DNA of 46,322 nt from the NCBI RefSeq assembly GCF_000729995.1, contig NZ_JNFG01000046.1, positions 1 to 46,322 of the forward strand, in the 5' to 3' direction. Below the pieces are notes generated by a model. The model saw only the letters and a list, made by a program, of their open reading frames with translations. It was not told where the DNA came from and searched no databases. Position 1 is the first letter of the stretch. Each line of letters begins with the position of its first letter. Source of the stretch: Caballeronia sordidicola. GTDB lineage: Bacteria > Pseudomonadota > Gammaproteobacteria > Burkholderiales > Burkholderiaceae. A program made the translations under genes and the position numbers. Positions 34,679-42,277 of the stretch are shown piece by piece.

Positions 34679-35588
34679 GGACGTCCTCATAAGCGTTTAG
34701 GCTGTCGTGACGGAATGTAGCGAGAATGTTGCCGGAAAAATCTGGACGCCGCCATTTCAAATCTACTCAATGCGTGTCCTTCCCATCATTCAAACGAAGA
34801 TTGCTGCCGAGCATGGCGCTCGCACCGATTGGATTTACGATCTTTTAGATTAAATGGTTTACTGGAAGAGTATGTCGAGGCGAACCGGCACTGTTTATCG
34901 AGCGTACTTGACGACGGTATCGAGCCTCACGCGAAATTTTGCGCGCACGGCTCCAAGGCCCGTGCGACAAGGCTCCGGCGAACGTACCTGGATCATTGGA
35001 AGAACAGCGGCGGCGCGTTGGATGCGGAATATCACATTTCCAAAACACCAGCGTACCGTCAGAAACACGTGGTAGATAAACTATCGGGGCACTATCTGTT
35101 ATGGGTGCAGCAGCAACGTTAAAATGGCAAACGCAGGCAATCAATGTCTCGGTTTGTCGTGCGGATTAAGAGAAACATTCAAGTAATGTTGGCGAACGCA
35201 CATACACGTCTTTGTTTATGCTGCTCAATAATAAGTTCGATTATTCGATTTAATCACATGAAGCGAATGTATTCAGATTGGACAGGGGCAATCCCCAAGC
35301 TGTTGCGCATGCTCGGCGCACTCCAAAAAGCCCGCCACGGCGGGCAAAAAATCATAGCGCCATCGGGGCGTGATATTCGTTTTGTCTGACTTGGAAAGCA
35401 CCGGTTGCGCGCCCAGGTTTGGACTCACGCCTCGCGATTTCCTCCAGCTTATTACTCGAATACCGAAGACATCTGCCAACATCTCGCGCTTTTCAGCCGG
35501 GTGCACTCTCTCTTTACCCTCGCCGCGTATAGTGCGACGCATGCGACACAGATTCCCGCAGCGCGGAATCGACAACGGAGAAGAGTCG
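34679..35588. other. Intergenic region between the twin regulators
   Basis: About 900 bases between two divergent AraC-type genes, with AT-rich stretches near 34700-34860 and 35140-35280. No reading frame with family resemblance is seen. It must hold both promoters, though none is clear-cut, and it contains a terminator-like hairpin at 35325-35351 that does not belong to any recognised gene. Confidence 0.5.
35325..35351 (-). terminator. Orphan intrinsic terminator
   Basis: A 7-bp stem (GCCCGCC / GGCGGGC) with a 2-base loop flanked by A5 and A6 on the plus strand. Read on the minus strand it is stem plus TTTTT, a good terminator. No minus-strand gene ends here, so it may close a small RNA or be left from a lost gene. 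Confidence 0.6.
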
Positions 35589-36665
35589 ATGGAACACGCA
35601 AACCAGCCGGGCCGGCTCCACATCGCGGGTTCGGCCGACGCGAGCACGGCGCCGCCGGTCGGCTCGACCCAGGCAGGCGAATTCGATAGAGCATCGGACA
35701 CGAGATCGACGCCCAAGCGTATCGGTATCCTGATCTTCGAAGATTTTTCCCTTATCGAAGTGAGTTCGATCTCCGAGGTGTTTGCGCTCGCGAATGAACT
35801 TCAGCCGCCGACGGAGAAAGACCCTGACCAACTCAACTACGCGCTGCTGTTCTTATCGAGCGATGGCGGCAGCGTCGCAAGCAGTTGCTCCATGCGCATC
35901 TGGACCGAAAGTCTCGATACGAAATGGATGAGCGATTGCGACGCATTGTTCATTGCGGGGGGTGAAGGCGCGCAGCACGCCAAGCTCGATCAGCAGTTGC
36001 TGAAACGCCTGTCCCGTGTCGCGTCGAACATCTCGTTCGTGAAGGCCATCGGCGAAGGATCGCAGATTCTGTCCGCGGCGAATCTTTCACCAGACAATCG
36101 CGCGACAGACTACGAGGGTCCGACCGTGGCTTCCGCGCTGGCGAGTTCGTTCTTTTTCGCGGGACAAACGCTCGCGCTCAACGATCCCAAGGGTCCGATC
36201 GCGGCTGCGCTATCGATCATCCAAAGCGATTATGGGACGGCAATGGCGCGAGAAGTATCGGACCGTTTCGTTCCGGGCGCATGGCCGAAGCTCTCGTCGA
36301 TGCTCGACGACACCGAAGCCGGCGGCGTTCGTCAAAAGATCGACGCGGCCGCGCGCTGGATGCGCGAGAATTACGTCCACCGGATTTCAATCGCGGATGC
36401 GGCAAATATCGCCACCATGAGCGAACGAAATTTCCTGCGCTGCTTCAAGGCCCAGATCGGACTGACACCGTCGGAATATTTGTTGCGCGCGCGGCTGGAT
36501 GCGAGCTGCATGCTGCTCGCGGCGACCGACCTTCCAGTCGACAAGATCGCGCGCCGATGCGGTGCCGGGAGCGGCGATGGATTGGCTAAAATATTCCGCA
36601 AGCGACTCTCCATTTCGCCATCCGAATATCGGTTGGCCGGGCGCAGGAAAGCCACCGAGAAGTAA
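35589..36665 (+). CDS. GlxA-type AraC-family regulator (DJ-1-like plus HTH), copy 2
   Basis: A 358-residue paralogue of the regulator at 33614. After about 45 variable residues it has the DJ-1-like domain (KRIGILIFEDFSLIEVSSIS; ALFIAGGEGA) and the AraC DNA-binding domain (ADAANIATMSERNFLRCFKA; LPVDKIARRCGAGSGDGLAK). Again the DJ-1 Cys is missing (KAIGEGSQIL). The DNA-binding halves of the two copies are nearly collinear and share long identical stretches, so they may read similar sites. The start at 35589 has GGAG 8 bases upstream; an in-frame GTG further up is not favoured. It points away from copy 1 toward the PAP2 and galU genes. Confidence 0.87.
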   Translation: MEHANQPGRLHIAGSADASTAPPVGSTQAGEFDRASDTRSTPKRIGILIFEDFSLIEVSSISEVFALANELQPPTEKDPDQLNYALLFLSSDGGSVASSCSMRIWTESLDTKWMSDCDALFIAGGEGAQHAKLDQQLLKRLSRVASNISFVKAIGEGSQILSAANLSPDNRATDYEGPTVASALASSFFFAGQTLALNDPKGPIAAALSIIQSDYGTAMAREVSDRFVPGAWPKLSSMLDDTEAGGVRQKIDAAARWMRENYVHRISIADAANIATMSERNFLRCFKAQIGLTPSEYLLRARLDASCMLLAATDLPVDKIARRCGAGSGDGLAKIFRKRLSISPSEYRLAGRRKATEK

Positions 36666-36710
36666 CGTAATAGGCCAGTAATTTCAGCAGTAATCACAGC
36701 GCGACAAGCA

Positions 36711-36751
36711 CTGCCGCGGCGCTTTGCGCCGCGGCAGGCGCGCGCGTTTTT
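36711..36751 (+). terminator. Strong hairpin just before the PAP2 gene
   Basis: A perfect 12-bp stem (CTGCCGCGGCGC / GCGCCGCGGCAG) with a TTT loop, followed 9 bases later by TTTTT. It lies 45 bases after the regulator stop and only 24 bases before the PAP2 start, so besides terminating the regulator it would sit in the leader of any read-through transcript. Confidence 0.6.
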
Positions 36752-36760
36752 GGGGGATGG

Positions 36761-37351
36761 ATGACGAGCATTACAGTTTTAAACTGGATCACCAATTTTG
36801 GCGATGCGGGCATGACCTTGCCTGTCGCGGCCGGTTGCGCGTTATGGCTGGGCACGAGCGACAAGCGACAAGCGTTGATCTGGGTTGCATCGCTTGCGGC
36901 CGCGCTCGCCCTGGTGGGCGCGACCAAGATTCTCTACGCCGGCTGCGGTATTGAAGTGCGTTCAATCGATTTCCGGATGATCAGCGGCCACACCATGCTA
37001 ACGTCGTCCGTATGGGGTGTCGCGTTCGGTTTGCTCGCCGGCAGCAGGAATGTGAAGTGGTATCGAATGGGTGCGGTGTCGGGGCTGGCACTGGGCGCGC
37101 TGATCGGGTTCTGCCGCGTGGCCGATGGCGCGCACACGCCGAGCGAAGTGATAGCGGGGTGGATCCTCGGCAGCGGCATCGCCCTGTTCTTCCTACGACG
37201 CTTTTTCAAGCAGCCACGCCGGATGCCGGGTTCGATCTTTGCCGGACTCGGCCTGCTCGCGGTGTCGACGATTGCATACGGCCATCACGCGCCGATCCAG
37301 CAGATGCTCGTGATGTACTCGCCGTGGCTGTGCAACTGGTTTGAATTCTAG
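36761..37351 (+). CDS. PAP2-family membrane phosphatase
   Basis: A 196-residue protein with about five hydrophobic spans and the PAP2 pattern: a Lys-containing first motif around ATKILYAG (weakly matched), SGHTMLTSS with the central His (near 72), and RVADGAHTPSEVIAGW for motif three (near 122-137). Such enzymes dephosphorylate lipid phosphates, including undecaprenyl pyrophosphate. Placed beside galU and glycan genes, a role in lipid-carrier recycling or lipid modification is reasonable but inferred. GGGGG immediately precedes the start. It is convergent with galU. Confidence 0.8.
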   Translation: MTSITVLNWITNFGDAGMTLPVAAGCALWLGTSDKRQALIWVASLAAALALVGATKILYAGCGIEVRSIDFRMISGHTMLTSSVWGVAFGLLAGSRNVKWYRMGAVSGLALGALIGFCRVADGAHTPSEVIAGWILGSGIALFFLRRFFKQPRRMPGSIFAGLGLLAVSTIAYGHHAPIQQMLVMYSPWLCNWFEF

Positions 37352-37467
37352 TCTGGCCGGATGGCACCGAGCGCTGGCAGAACAACTACCGGGGAGCCTG
37401 CGCGGAAAGCCCCGTGTAACGCCCAGGCACAGTTGCAACTCCCTGGCTTCACAAGAGCCCTTCCGCG

Positions 37468-38400
37468 CTAGAGGGGCTCGATCAGTTCGGGCTGTTCTGC
37501 GATAGGCTCGGGAAGCAACGCCGGAAGCAGCGCAGGCATGCACTCACGCAGATACGCTTCGAACCCTTCACCCACTTCCGGATGCTGCAACGCGAGTTGC
37601 ACCGTCGCCTTCAAATAGCCGAGCTTGCTGCCGCAATCGAAACGCGTGCCATAGTAGCGATAAGCCAGCACCTGTTCCACCGCCAACAGCGACGCAACAG
37701 CATCGGTTAGCTGAATCTCGCCACCACTGCCCGGCCGCATATTACGAAGATGCGAGAAAATGCCGGGCATGAAGACGTAGCGCCCCACAACCCCCAGATT
37801 CGATGGCGCCAAAGCCGGCTGCGGCTTCTCCACGATGCCCGAAAGCTTGATGATGTCCTCTTCCCACTCGCGCCCTTCAATCACGCCATACGATGCGCTA
37901 TCGACACGGTTGATGCGCTCCACGCCAATCACCGAGCTGTGGTAATGATCGAAGACATCGACTAATTGCTTCATGACCGGCTCTTTGCTATGGAGCAAAT
38001 CGTCGGCAAGAATCACGGCGAACGGGTTGTCGCCAATTAGCTTCTCCGCGCACAAAACCGCGTGACCCAGCCCGAGCGCAGTCGGCTGGCGCACGTAAAA
38101 GCAGTGCACGTTCGCCGGCTTGATGTTGCGCACGACTTCCAGCAACGCCTCCTTACCGCGCGCTTCGAGTTCCGCCTCGATCTCGTACGATTTGTCGAAG
38201 TGATCTTCAATGGCCCGCTTACTTCGGCCCGTCACGAAAATCATTTCCGTAATTCCGGCGGCTATGGCTTCTTCGACCGCATACTGAATCAGCGGCTTAT
38301 CGACGATAGGCAGCATCTCCTTCGGACTCGCCTTGGTGGCGGGCAGAAAACGAGTGCCAAGTCCGGCGACAGGAAATACGGCTTTGGTGACTTTCAGCAT
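37468..38400 (-). CDS. galU: UTP-glucose-1-phosphate uridylyltransferase (BceT-like)
   Basis: A 310-residue GalU. The nucleotide-binding motif GLGTRFLPATKASPKEMLPI is near residue 15, with the Lys of VDKPLIQYAVEEA, the FAVILADDLL Asp near residue 131, and GIVEKP near 195. It makes UDP-glucose, the precursor of UDP-Gal (via GalE) and UDP-glucuronate. In cepacian clusters a galU-like gene (bceT) ends the bce-II set; here the order flippase, double GT, acyltransferase, galU matches bceQ-R-S-T. The C-terminus is extended by an Ala/Pro/Glu-rich tail. The ribosome site is weak (GGA at 11 bases). Confidence 0.93.
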   Translation of the reverse strand: MLKVTKAVFPVAGLGTRFLPATKASPKEMLPIVDKPLIQYAVEEAIAAGITEMIFVTGRSKRAIEDHFDKSYEIEAELEARGKEALLEVVRNIKPANVHCFYVRQPTALGLGHAVLCAEKLIGDNPFAVILADDLLHSKEPVMKQLVDVFDHYHSSVIGVERINRVDSASYGVIEGREWEEDIIKLSGIVEKPQPALAPSNLGVVGRYVFMPGIFSHLRNMRPGSGGEIQLTDAVASLLAVEQVLAYRYYGTRFDCGSKLGYLKATVQLALQHPEVGEGFEAYLRECMPALLPALLPEPIAEQPELIEPL

Positions 38401-39098
38401 CGCGCGCGCTATCCAAAAATGCTTTCAAATTAATACACGAACGCCCGTTCGTGCAGTGTCCAATACGGCTACTTTGCGTCTGCCCAAATTTTGTCGAAGA
38501 AGGCATCCATCGCGGCGTTATAGCTTGTTTTGAGCCCACTTTGAAAGCTCAAAGCATGCGCTGCGACACGAAACGGTCACTCACTGCCCGGGAACCTTCC
38601 GTGGTCATGGCTGAACAAACTGTGGCCCGAAAAAATAGTCAATGCATCTGCCGCACGTTCGTTCACTTGAATATTTATTCCAGGTCGTCCGAATGAGGAA
38701 ACCGAACGCCGGATGCGCTCAATTTCGACATTGGATCGTTGCGCAGCGCGTCCCGATAAGCGGAAACCGCGGCGAGTACTAGCAAAACAGCAATACCGGC
38801 GAGTGCGTGCATGTCCATGGCGTAACCTCGTTTTTGAATGGTTTGAAATGAAGTTAGCAGAAAAAAAACGACAAATAATTGCCGAATAAATTCGTTACCT
38901 TTTCGAACAGCCCGAGGACGTTTTTTTCTCATCATCCGCATGACGCGCTATTCGCCAAGCATATTTTTCCATTATTTGCGGGACTAATATGACACTTGCC
39001 TAATGCGCCGCCTGGCTAGCTGGAAGTACGCCTGATAAGGCGTTGCGAGGCCGGGTGTCCGTTTGCGGCCTTTATTCAACCTGGACACGAGGTCTTCA
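38401..39098. other. galU/acyltransferase intergenic region
   Basis: About 700 bases between divergent genes, with an AT-rich part around 38840-38990. It contains one plausible small membrane protein gene on the minus strand (38675-38818). I see no terminator, repeat or recognisable remnant in the rest. Confidence 0.5.
38675..38818 (-). CDS. Possible small membrane protein
   Basis: A 47-residue frame starting MDMHALAGIAVLLVLAAVSA, i.e. one N-terminal hydrophobic span followed by a polar tail (YRDALRNDP then SGVRFPHSDDLE). GAGG stands 7 bases before the ATG, and an AT-rich stretch upstream could hold a promoter. No family is recognised. It might be expressed on its own between galU and the acyltransferase; the case rests on the start site and the membrane span only. 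Confidence 0.4.
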   Translation of the reverse strand: MDMHALAGIAVLLVLAAVSAYRDALRNDPMSKLSASGVRFPHSDDLE

Positions 39099-40277
39099 AT
39101 GAGCGATTCGTCCCTGCTCGATCCGGGCGGCTCTTCCCTGCAGTTACCCCTTGAACGCGCAGTCGCTGTCAGCATTGACGACCGTGACGTCGCCATCAAC
39201 GCGTGGCGCGGTTTCGCGGCGTTATTGGTCGCATATTTTCACTGCCGCCAGATCACCTGGATCGGCATACAGCAATTCCACAAAAGCGGGGCCGGATTCG
39301 ACCTCAACACCATTTTCAGCTATCTCACCTTTCCGATTGCGTGGGGCTCGGCCGGCGTACCGATCTTTTTTGTGATCAGCGGCTACTGCATCCATCGCGC
39401 AACGGCACGCAAGCTGCTCGCCAATCCCGTCGCGCCCTTCGATACCCGCAACTTCCTGATGCGCCGCTTTGCGCGTATTTATCCGGTGTTGCTCGCCGCA
39501 CTGGTGCTGACGTATGTGCTGGACACGTTCAGCATCGGCTTCACGCCGATCAGTCCAAAGATTGGCACGGCGAATCTGCATTTGTTCATCGTCAACCTGC
39601 TCTCGCTGCAAGGTGTGGCCGGCGGCACGTTCGGGTCGAACGGAGCGTTGTGGACACTGTCGCTCGAAGTTCAGTTCTACCTTGTGTATCCGTTGCTGAT
39701 TGCATTGCGCCGGCGGATCGGCATGAAGGCGGTGCTGGCTTGCGTGGGTATCGTCAACGTAATTTCGGCGTTCGTATTCGAGCGCCACGAGATCGTGCTG
39801 TTCACCTCGTACTGGTTCTCATGGACGCTCGGCGCGTGGATCGCCGAGGCGAAAGCCGCGCCCGATGCACAGAAGATGCCGAATGGGTCGATGACGTTGA
39901 AGATCGCGGCCGTAGTGATTGCATTGACTGGCTGCGGCGCGTTCAAGTTCGGGCAATACCTGGCGTTCCAGTTCTGGGCGCTCGCGTTCGCACTCTATCT
40001 GTTCCAGGCACTCGACAAACCCATGCGCAACTCGTTGCCGGTAAGAGGCTTTTCGTGGCTCGGCGAGTTCAGCTTCTCGCTGTATATCGTGCATATTCCG
40101 ATCCTTATCCTGCTAGGATCGGTGCTGTTCCACTCGGCGTTGCAAACCACCATCTGGGCGTCGTTTGCGTTCATGCTTGTGCCGGTCGCCGTGGCTTACG
40201 TGTTCTATATGCTGGTCGAACGCCCCGCGATGAACTGGTCCGCAAGCCTCAAGCGGCGTCAGTCGGCAAGCGCTTAA
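39099..40277 (+). CDS. Acyltransferase family 3, exopolysaccharide O-acylation (BceS-like)
   Basis: A 392-residue polytopic acyltransferase-3 protein (OafA/NolL type) with about ten spans. The family start DVAINAWRGFAALLVAYFHC has the Arg-x10-His pair used in catalysis, and the Arg-rich loop FLMRRFARIYPVLLAALVLT is typical. These enzymes move acetyl or other acyl groups from the cytoplasmic donor to sugars during polymer assembly. Cepacian is acetylated by such proteins (BceO, BceS and others); the position between galU and the bceR-like gene suggests BceS, but orientation is opposite to its neighbours. The ATG at 39099 follows GAGG by 7 bases. A strong terminator follows. Confidence 0.85.
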   Translation: MSDSSLLDPGGSSLQLPLERAVAVSIDDRDVAINAWRGFAALLVAYFHCRQITWIGIQQFHKSGAGFDLNTIFSYLTFPIAWGSAGVPIFFVISGYCIHRATARKLLANPVAPFDTRNFLMRRFARIYPVLLAALVLTYVLDTFSIGFTPISPKIGTANLHLFIVNLLSLQGVAGGTFGSNGALWTLSLEVQFYLVYPLLIALRRRIGMKAVLACVGIVNVISAFVFERHEIVLFTSYWFSWTLGAWIAEAKAAPDAQKMPNGSMTLKIAAVVIALTGCGAFKFGQYLAFQFWALAFALYLFQALDKPMRNSLPVRGFSWLGEFSFSLYIVHIPILILLGSVLFHSALQTTIWASFAFMLVPVAVAYVFYMLVERPAMNWSASLKRRQSASA

Positions 40278-40350
40278 GGTCATTGCCGGCTTACAACGAA
40301 ACGAACAAGCCCCGCGTCGCAGCAAGATCGTTCAGTGAGGCTTCCTGTAA

Positions 40351-40383
40351 AAAACCGCGCTCAGTAATGAGCGCGGTTTTTTT
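40351..40383. terminator. Bidirectional intrinsic terminator
   Basis: A perfect 13-bp stem (AAAACCGCGCTCA / TGAGCGCGGTTTT) with a GTAA loop and a T7 run on the plus strand. It closes the acyltransferase transcript and insulates the aconitase X genes that follow. Confidence 0.9.
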
Positions 40384-40508
40384 CTGTCTGAGTGCGTGGC
40401 GGATGCGGCACGTGTTTGGGCAGGTTTCCAGCGCAGCCCTTAACCACGATAAACTGAGCCACGGCAAATCCGCTTGCAGGATCATTGCCGTCCACCAGGA
40501 AATCAATC

Positions 40509-41771
40509 ATGTTGCAGCTCAGTGAGCGAGACGCGGCAATGTTGAACGCAGACATGGGCAGCGGTGTCGCGCTGGCCATGAGGATCGTTACGCGCACGGC
40601 GAACGTCATGGGCGCTGACAGGTTGATCGATATCACGTCGGCGCATATAGACGGTTGCCTTTATCACGGAGCGGCAAGCCTCGATTTCGTCGAACGATTC
40701 GTCCAGAGTGAAACGCGGGTAGCCGTGCCCACGACGCTGAACGTCGGCTCTCTCGACTTGATCCATCCCGAGCTGTATCAGGGAGATCAAAGCACTCAGC
40801 GCGCCGCCGAACGGCTCATGAAAGCCCATCTCGAACTGGGATGCGAGTCGAGCTTCACGTGCGCGCCTTACCAACTCAAGCATCGTCCCAAGCCTGGAGA
40901 CCAGATAGCCTGGGCGGAATCCAACGCCATCGTATTCGCGAATTCGGTCCTGGGCGCCCGCACCAGCCGATACGGCGACTTCCTCGATCTGGCCGCCGCG
41001 ATCACGGGCCGGGCACCCTATGCCGGCTTGCATGTCACCGAAAATCGGGCGGCCCGGATCCTGATCCGGGTTGCCGATTTCGGCGCACTTCCCGGCCGCG
41101 ATGTGTTCTTCGCTGCGCTCGGCTTCGTGCTTGGCAAAGTCGCGGGCGCGAGTGTTGCGGCCATCGATGGTCTACCTCCCAATACCTCCGAGGACGAGCT
41201 GAAGGCGCTCGGAGCAGCCGCGGCTTCGAGCGGCGCGGTGGCGCTTTTTCATGGCATCGGAATCACACCGGAAGCGCCGACACTCGACGCAGCGTTTCAG
41301 GGCAAGCCGCCCGCTCGGGTGATCGATGTTTCGCTGAATGAGCTTCGCGACGTTCGCCGGCATCTCAATCATGCGAAGCCCGGTGATGCACTGGTTGCTG
41401 TCAGCCTGGGAACGCCGCATTTTTCCGTCAGCGAATTCGAGCAGCTCTCCGCGCTGTTCGCAGCGTTCTCCGCTCCGCTCGCGTGCGACTTCTATGTGAA
41501 CACCAGCCGATTCGTATTGTGGCAACTCGAGTCGTCGGGCATAGCGAATACCCTTGCGTCCAGAGGCGTGCAGATCGTCCTCGATACCTGCACTTACATC
41601 ACGCCCGTCATGAAAAAGATGAGCGGTCTGGTCATGACGAACTCGGGCAAGTGGGCCCATTACGCACCCGCGAATATCGGCGTCCAGGTGGCCTTTGGAA
41701 GCATGAACGAATGTGTGCGCTCCGCTTTCGCGGGAAAGGTTTGCTTCGATGAATCCACAAGCCAGCTTTAA
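40509..41771 (+). CDS. Aconitase X large (catalytic) subunit
   Basis: A 420-residue AcnX catalytic-domain protein (DUF521). Typical landmarks are AHIDGCLYHG (near 45), FANSVLGARTSRYGDFLDLA (near 140), LDTCTYITP (near 360) and TNSGKWAHYAPANIGV (near 380), with Cys in the first and third and in SMNECVRS. Cys of this kind hold the Fe-S cluster. In bacteria the best-known two-subunit AcnX is cis-3-hydroxy-L-proline dehydratase; archaeal forms dehydrate mevalonate 5-phosphate. No hydroxyproline or mevalonate genes lie near, so the substrate is open. AGGA sits 8 bases before ATG 40509. The small-subunit gene overlaps its 3' end. Location inside an exopolysaccharide locus is unexpected. Confidence 0.88.
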   Translation: MLQLSERDAAMLNADMGSGVALAMRIVTRTANVMGADRLIDITSAHIDGCLYHGAASLDFVERFVQSETRVAVPTTLNVGSLDLIHPELYQGDQSTQRAAERLMKAHLELGCESSFTCAPYQLKHRPKPGDQIAWAESNAIVFANSVLGARTSRYGDFLDLAAAITGRAPYAGLHVTENRAARILIRVADFGALPGRDVFFAALGFVLGKVAGASVAAIDGLPPNTSEDELKALGAAAASSGAVALFHGIGITPEAPTLDAAFQGKPPARVIDVSLNELRDVRRHLNHAKPGDALVAVSLGTPHFSVSEFEQLSALFAAFSAPLACDFYVNTSRFVLWQLESSGIANTLASRGVQIVLDTCTYITPVMKKMSGLVMTNSGKWAHYAPANIGVQVAFGSMNECVRSAFAGKVCFDESTSQL

Positions 41772-42201
41772 AGCCGAGGCCCTCACGGGCGGATTCGCGC
41801 GGGGGCCCTGCGTCTCGATTGAACCGCTGAGTTTCTGGGGCGGGTACGACGCCGGGACCGGGACCATTGTCGAACAATCGCATCCGGCCTTCGGTCAGAG
41901 CCTTGCCGGCGTGATCTTGCTGATGGCACGGGCAAAGGGGTCGAGTTCGAGCAGCAGTGTGCTTGCCGAAGCCATACGCAACAAAACTGGACCTGCGGGC
42001 ATTGTGTTATGCGAGCGCGACCTGATTATTGCCATTGGCGTGATCGTCGCGAACGAACTTTATGCGTCACAGGTCCCGCTCGTTCTCGCGAGCAGCGAAG
42101 ATTTTGAACGTCTGTCCAAAACCAGCGGCGTCATCCAGATAGACGCGCGGGCCGGCGAAGAGACAGCGCGGGTTGCGATCGAAAGTTTTCGCGCGCTTTA
42201 G
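41749..42201 (+). CDS. Aconitase X small (swivel) subunit
   Basis: A 150-residue DUF126/AcnX swivel-domain protein. SFWGGYDAGTGTIVEQSHP and the Ser-rich loop ARAKGSSSSSSVLAEAIRN are characteristic; the serine cluster lies at the substrate side in the family. It joins the large subunit to form the active dehydratase. The start at 41749 has AAGG 9 bases upstream and overlaps the large-subunit gene by 23 bases, so the two are coupled. An upstream in-frame start (41713) would overlap further and is not favoured. Confidence 0.87.
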   Translation: MNPQASFKAEALTGGFARGPCVSIEPLSFWGGYDAGTGTIVEQSHPAFGQSLAGVILLMARAKGSSSSSSVLAEAIRNKTGPAGIVLCERDLIIAIGVIVANELYASQVPLVLASSEDFERLSKTSGVIQIDARAGEETARVAIESFRAL

Positions 42202-42277
42202 TTTGAGCTTTACTGCGTGGGGCTTCTTCGGTTCCGAACCGGTGCATTGCGATTGCGGAGCGGACCGCCAAGTCCCC

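Noticed and set aside
34829..35122. 97-codon plus-strand frame between the twin regulators
   Set aside because: Composition and start context are not gene-like, and no domain is recognised.
35273..35716. 147-codon minus-strand frame across the copy 2 regulator start
   Set aside because: Mostly antisense to the regulator's N-terminus; the good terminator within it lies before its stop, which argues against it being translated.
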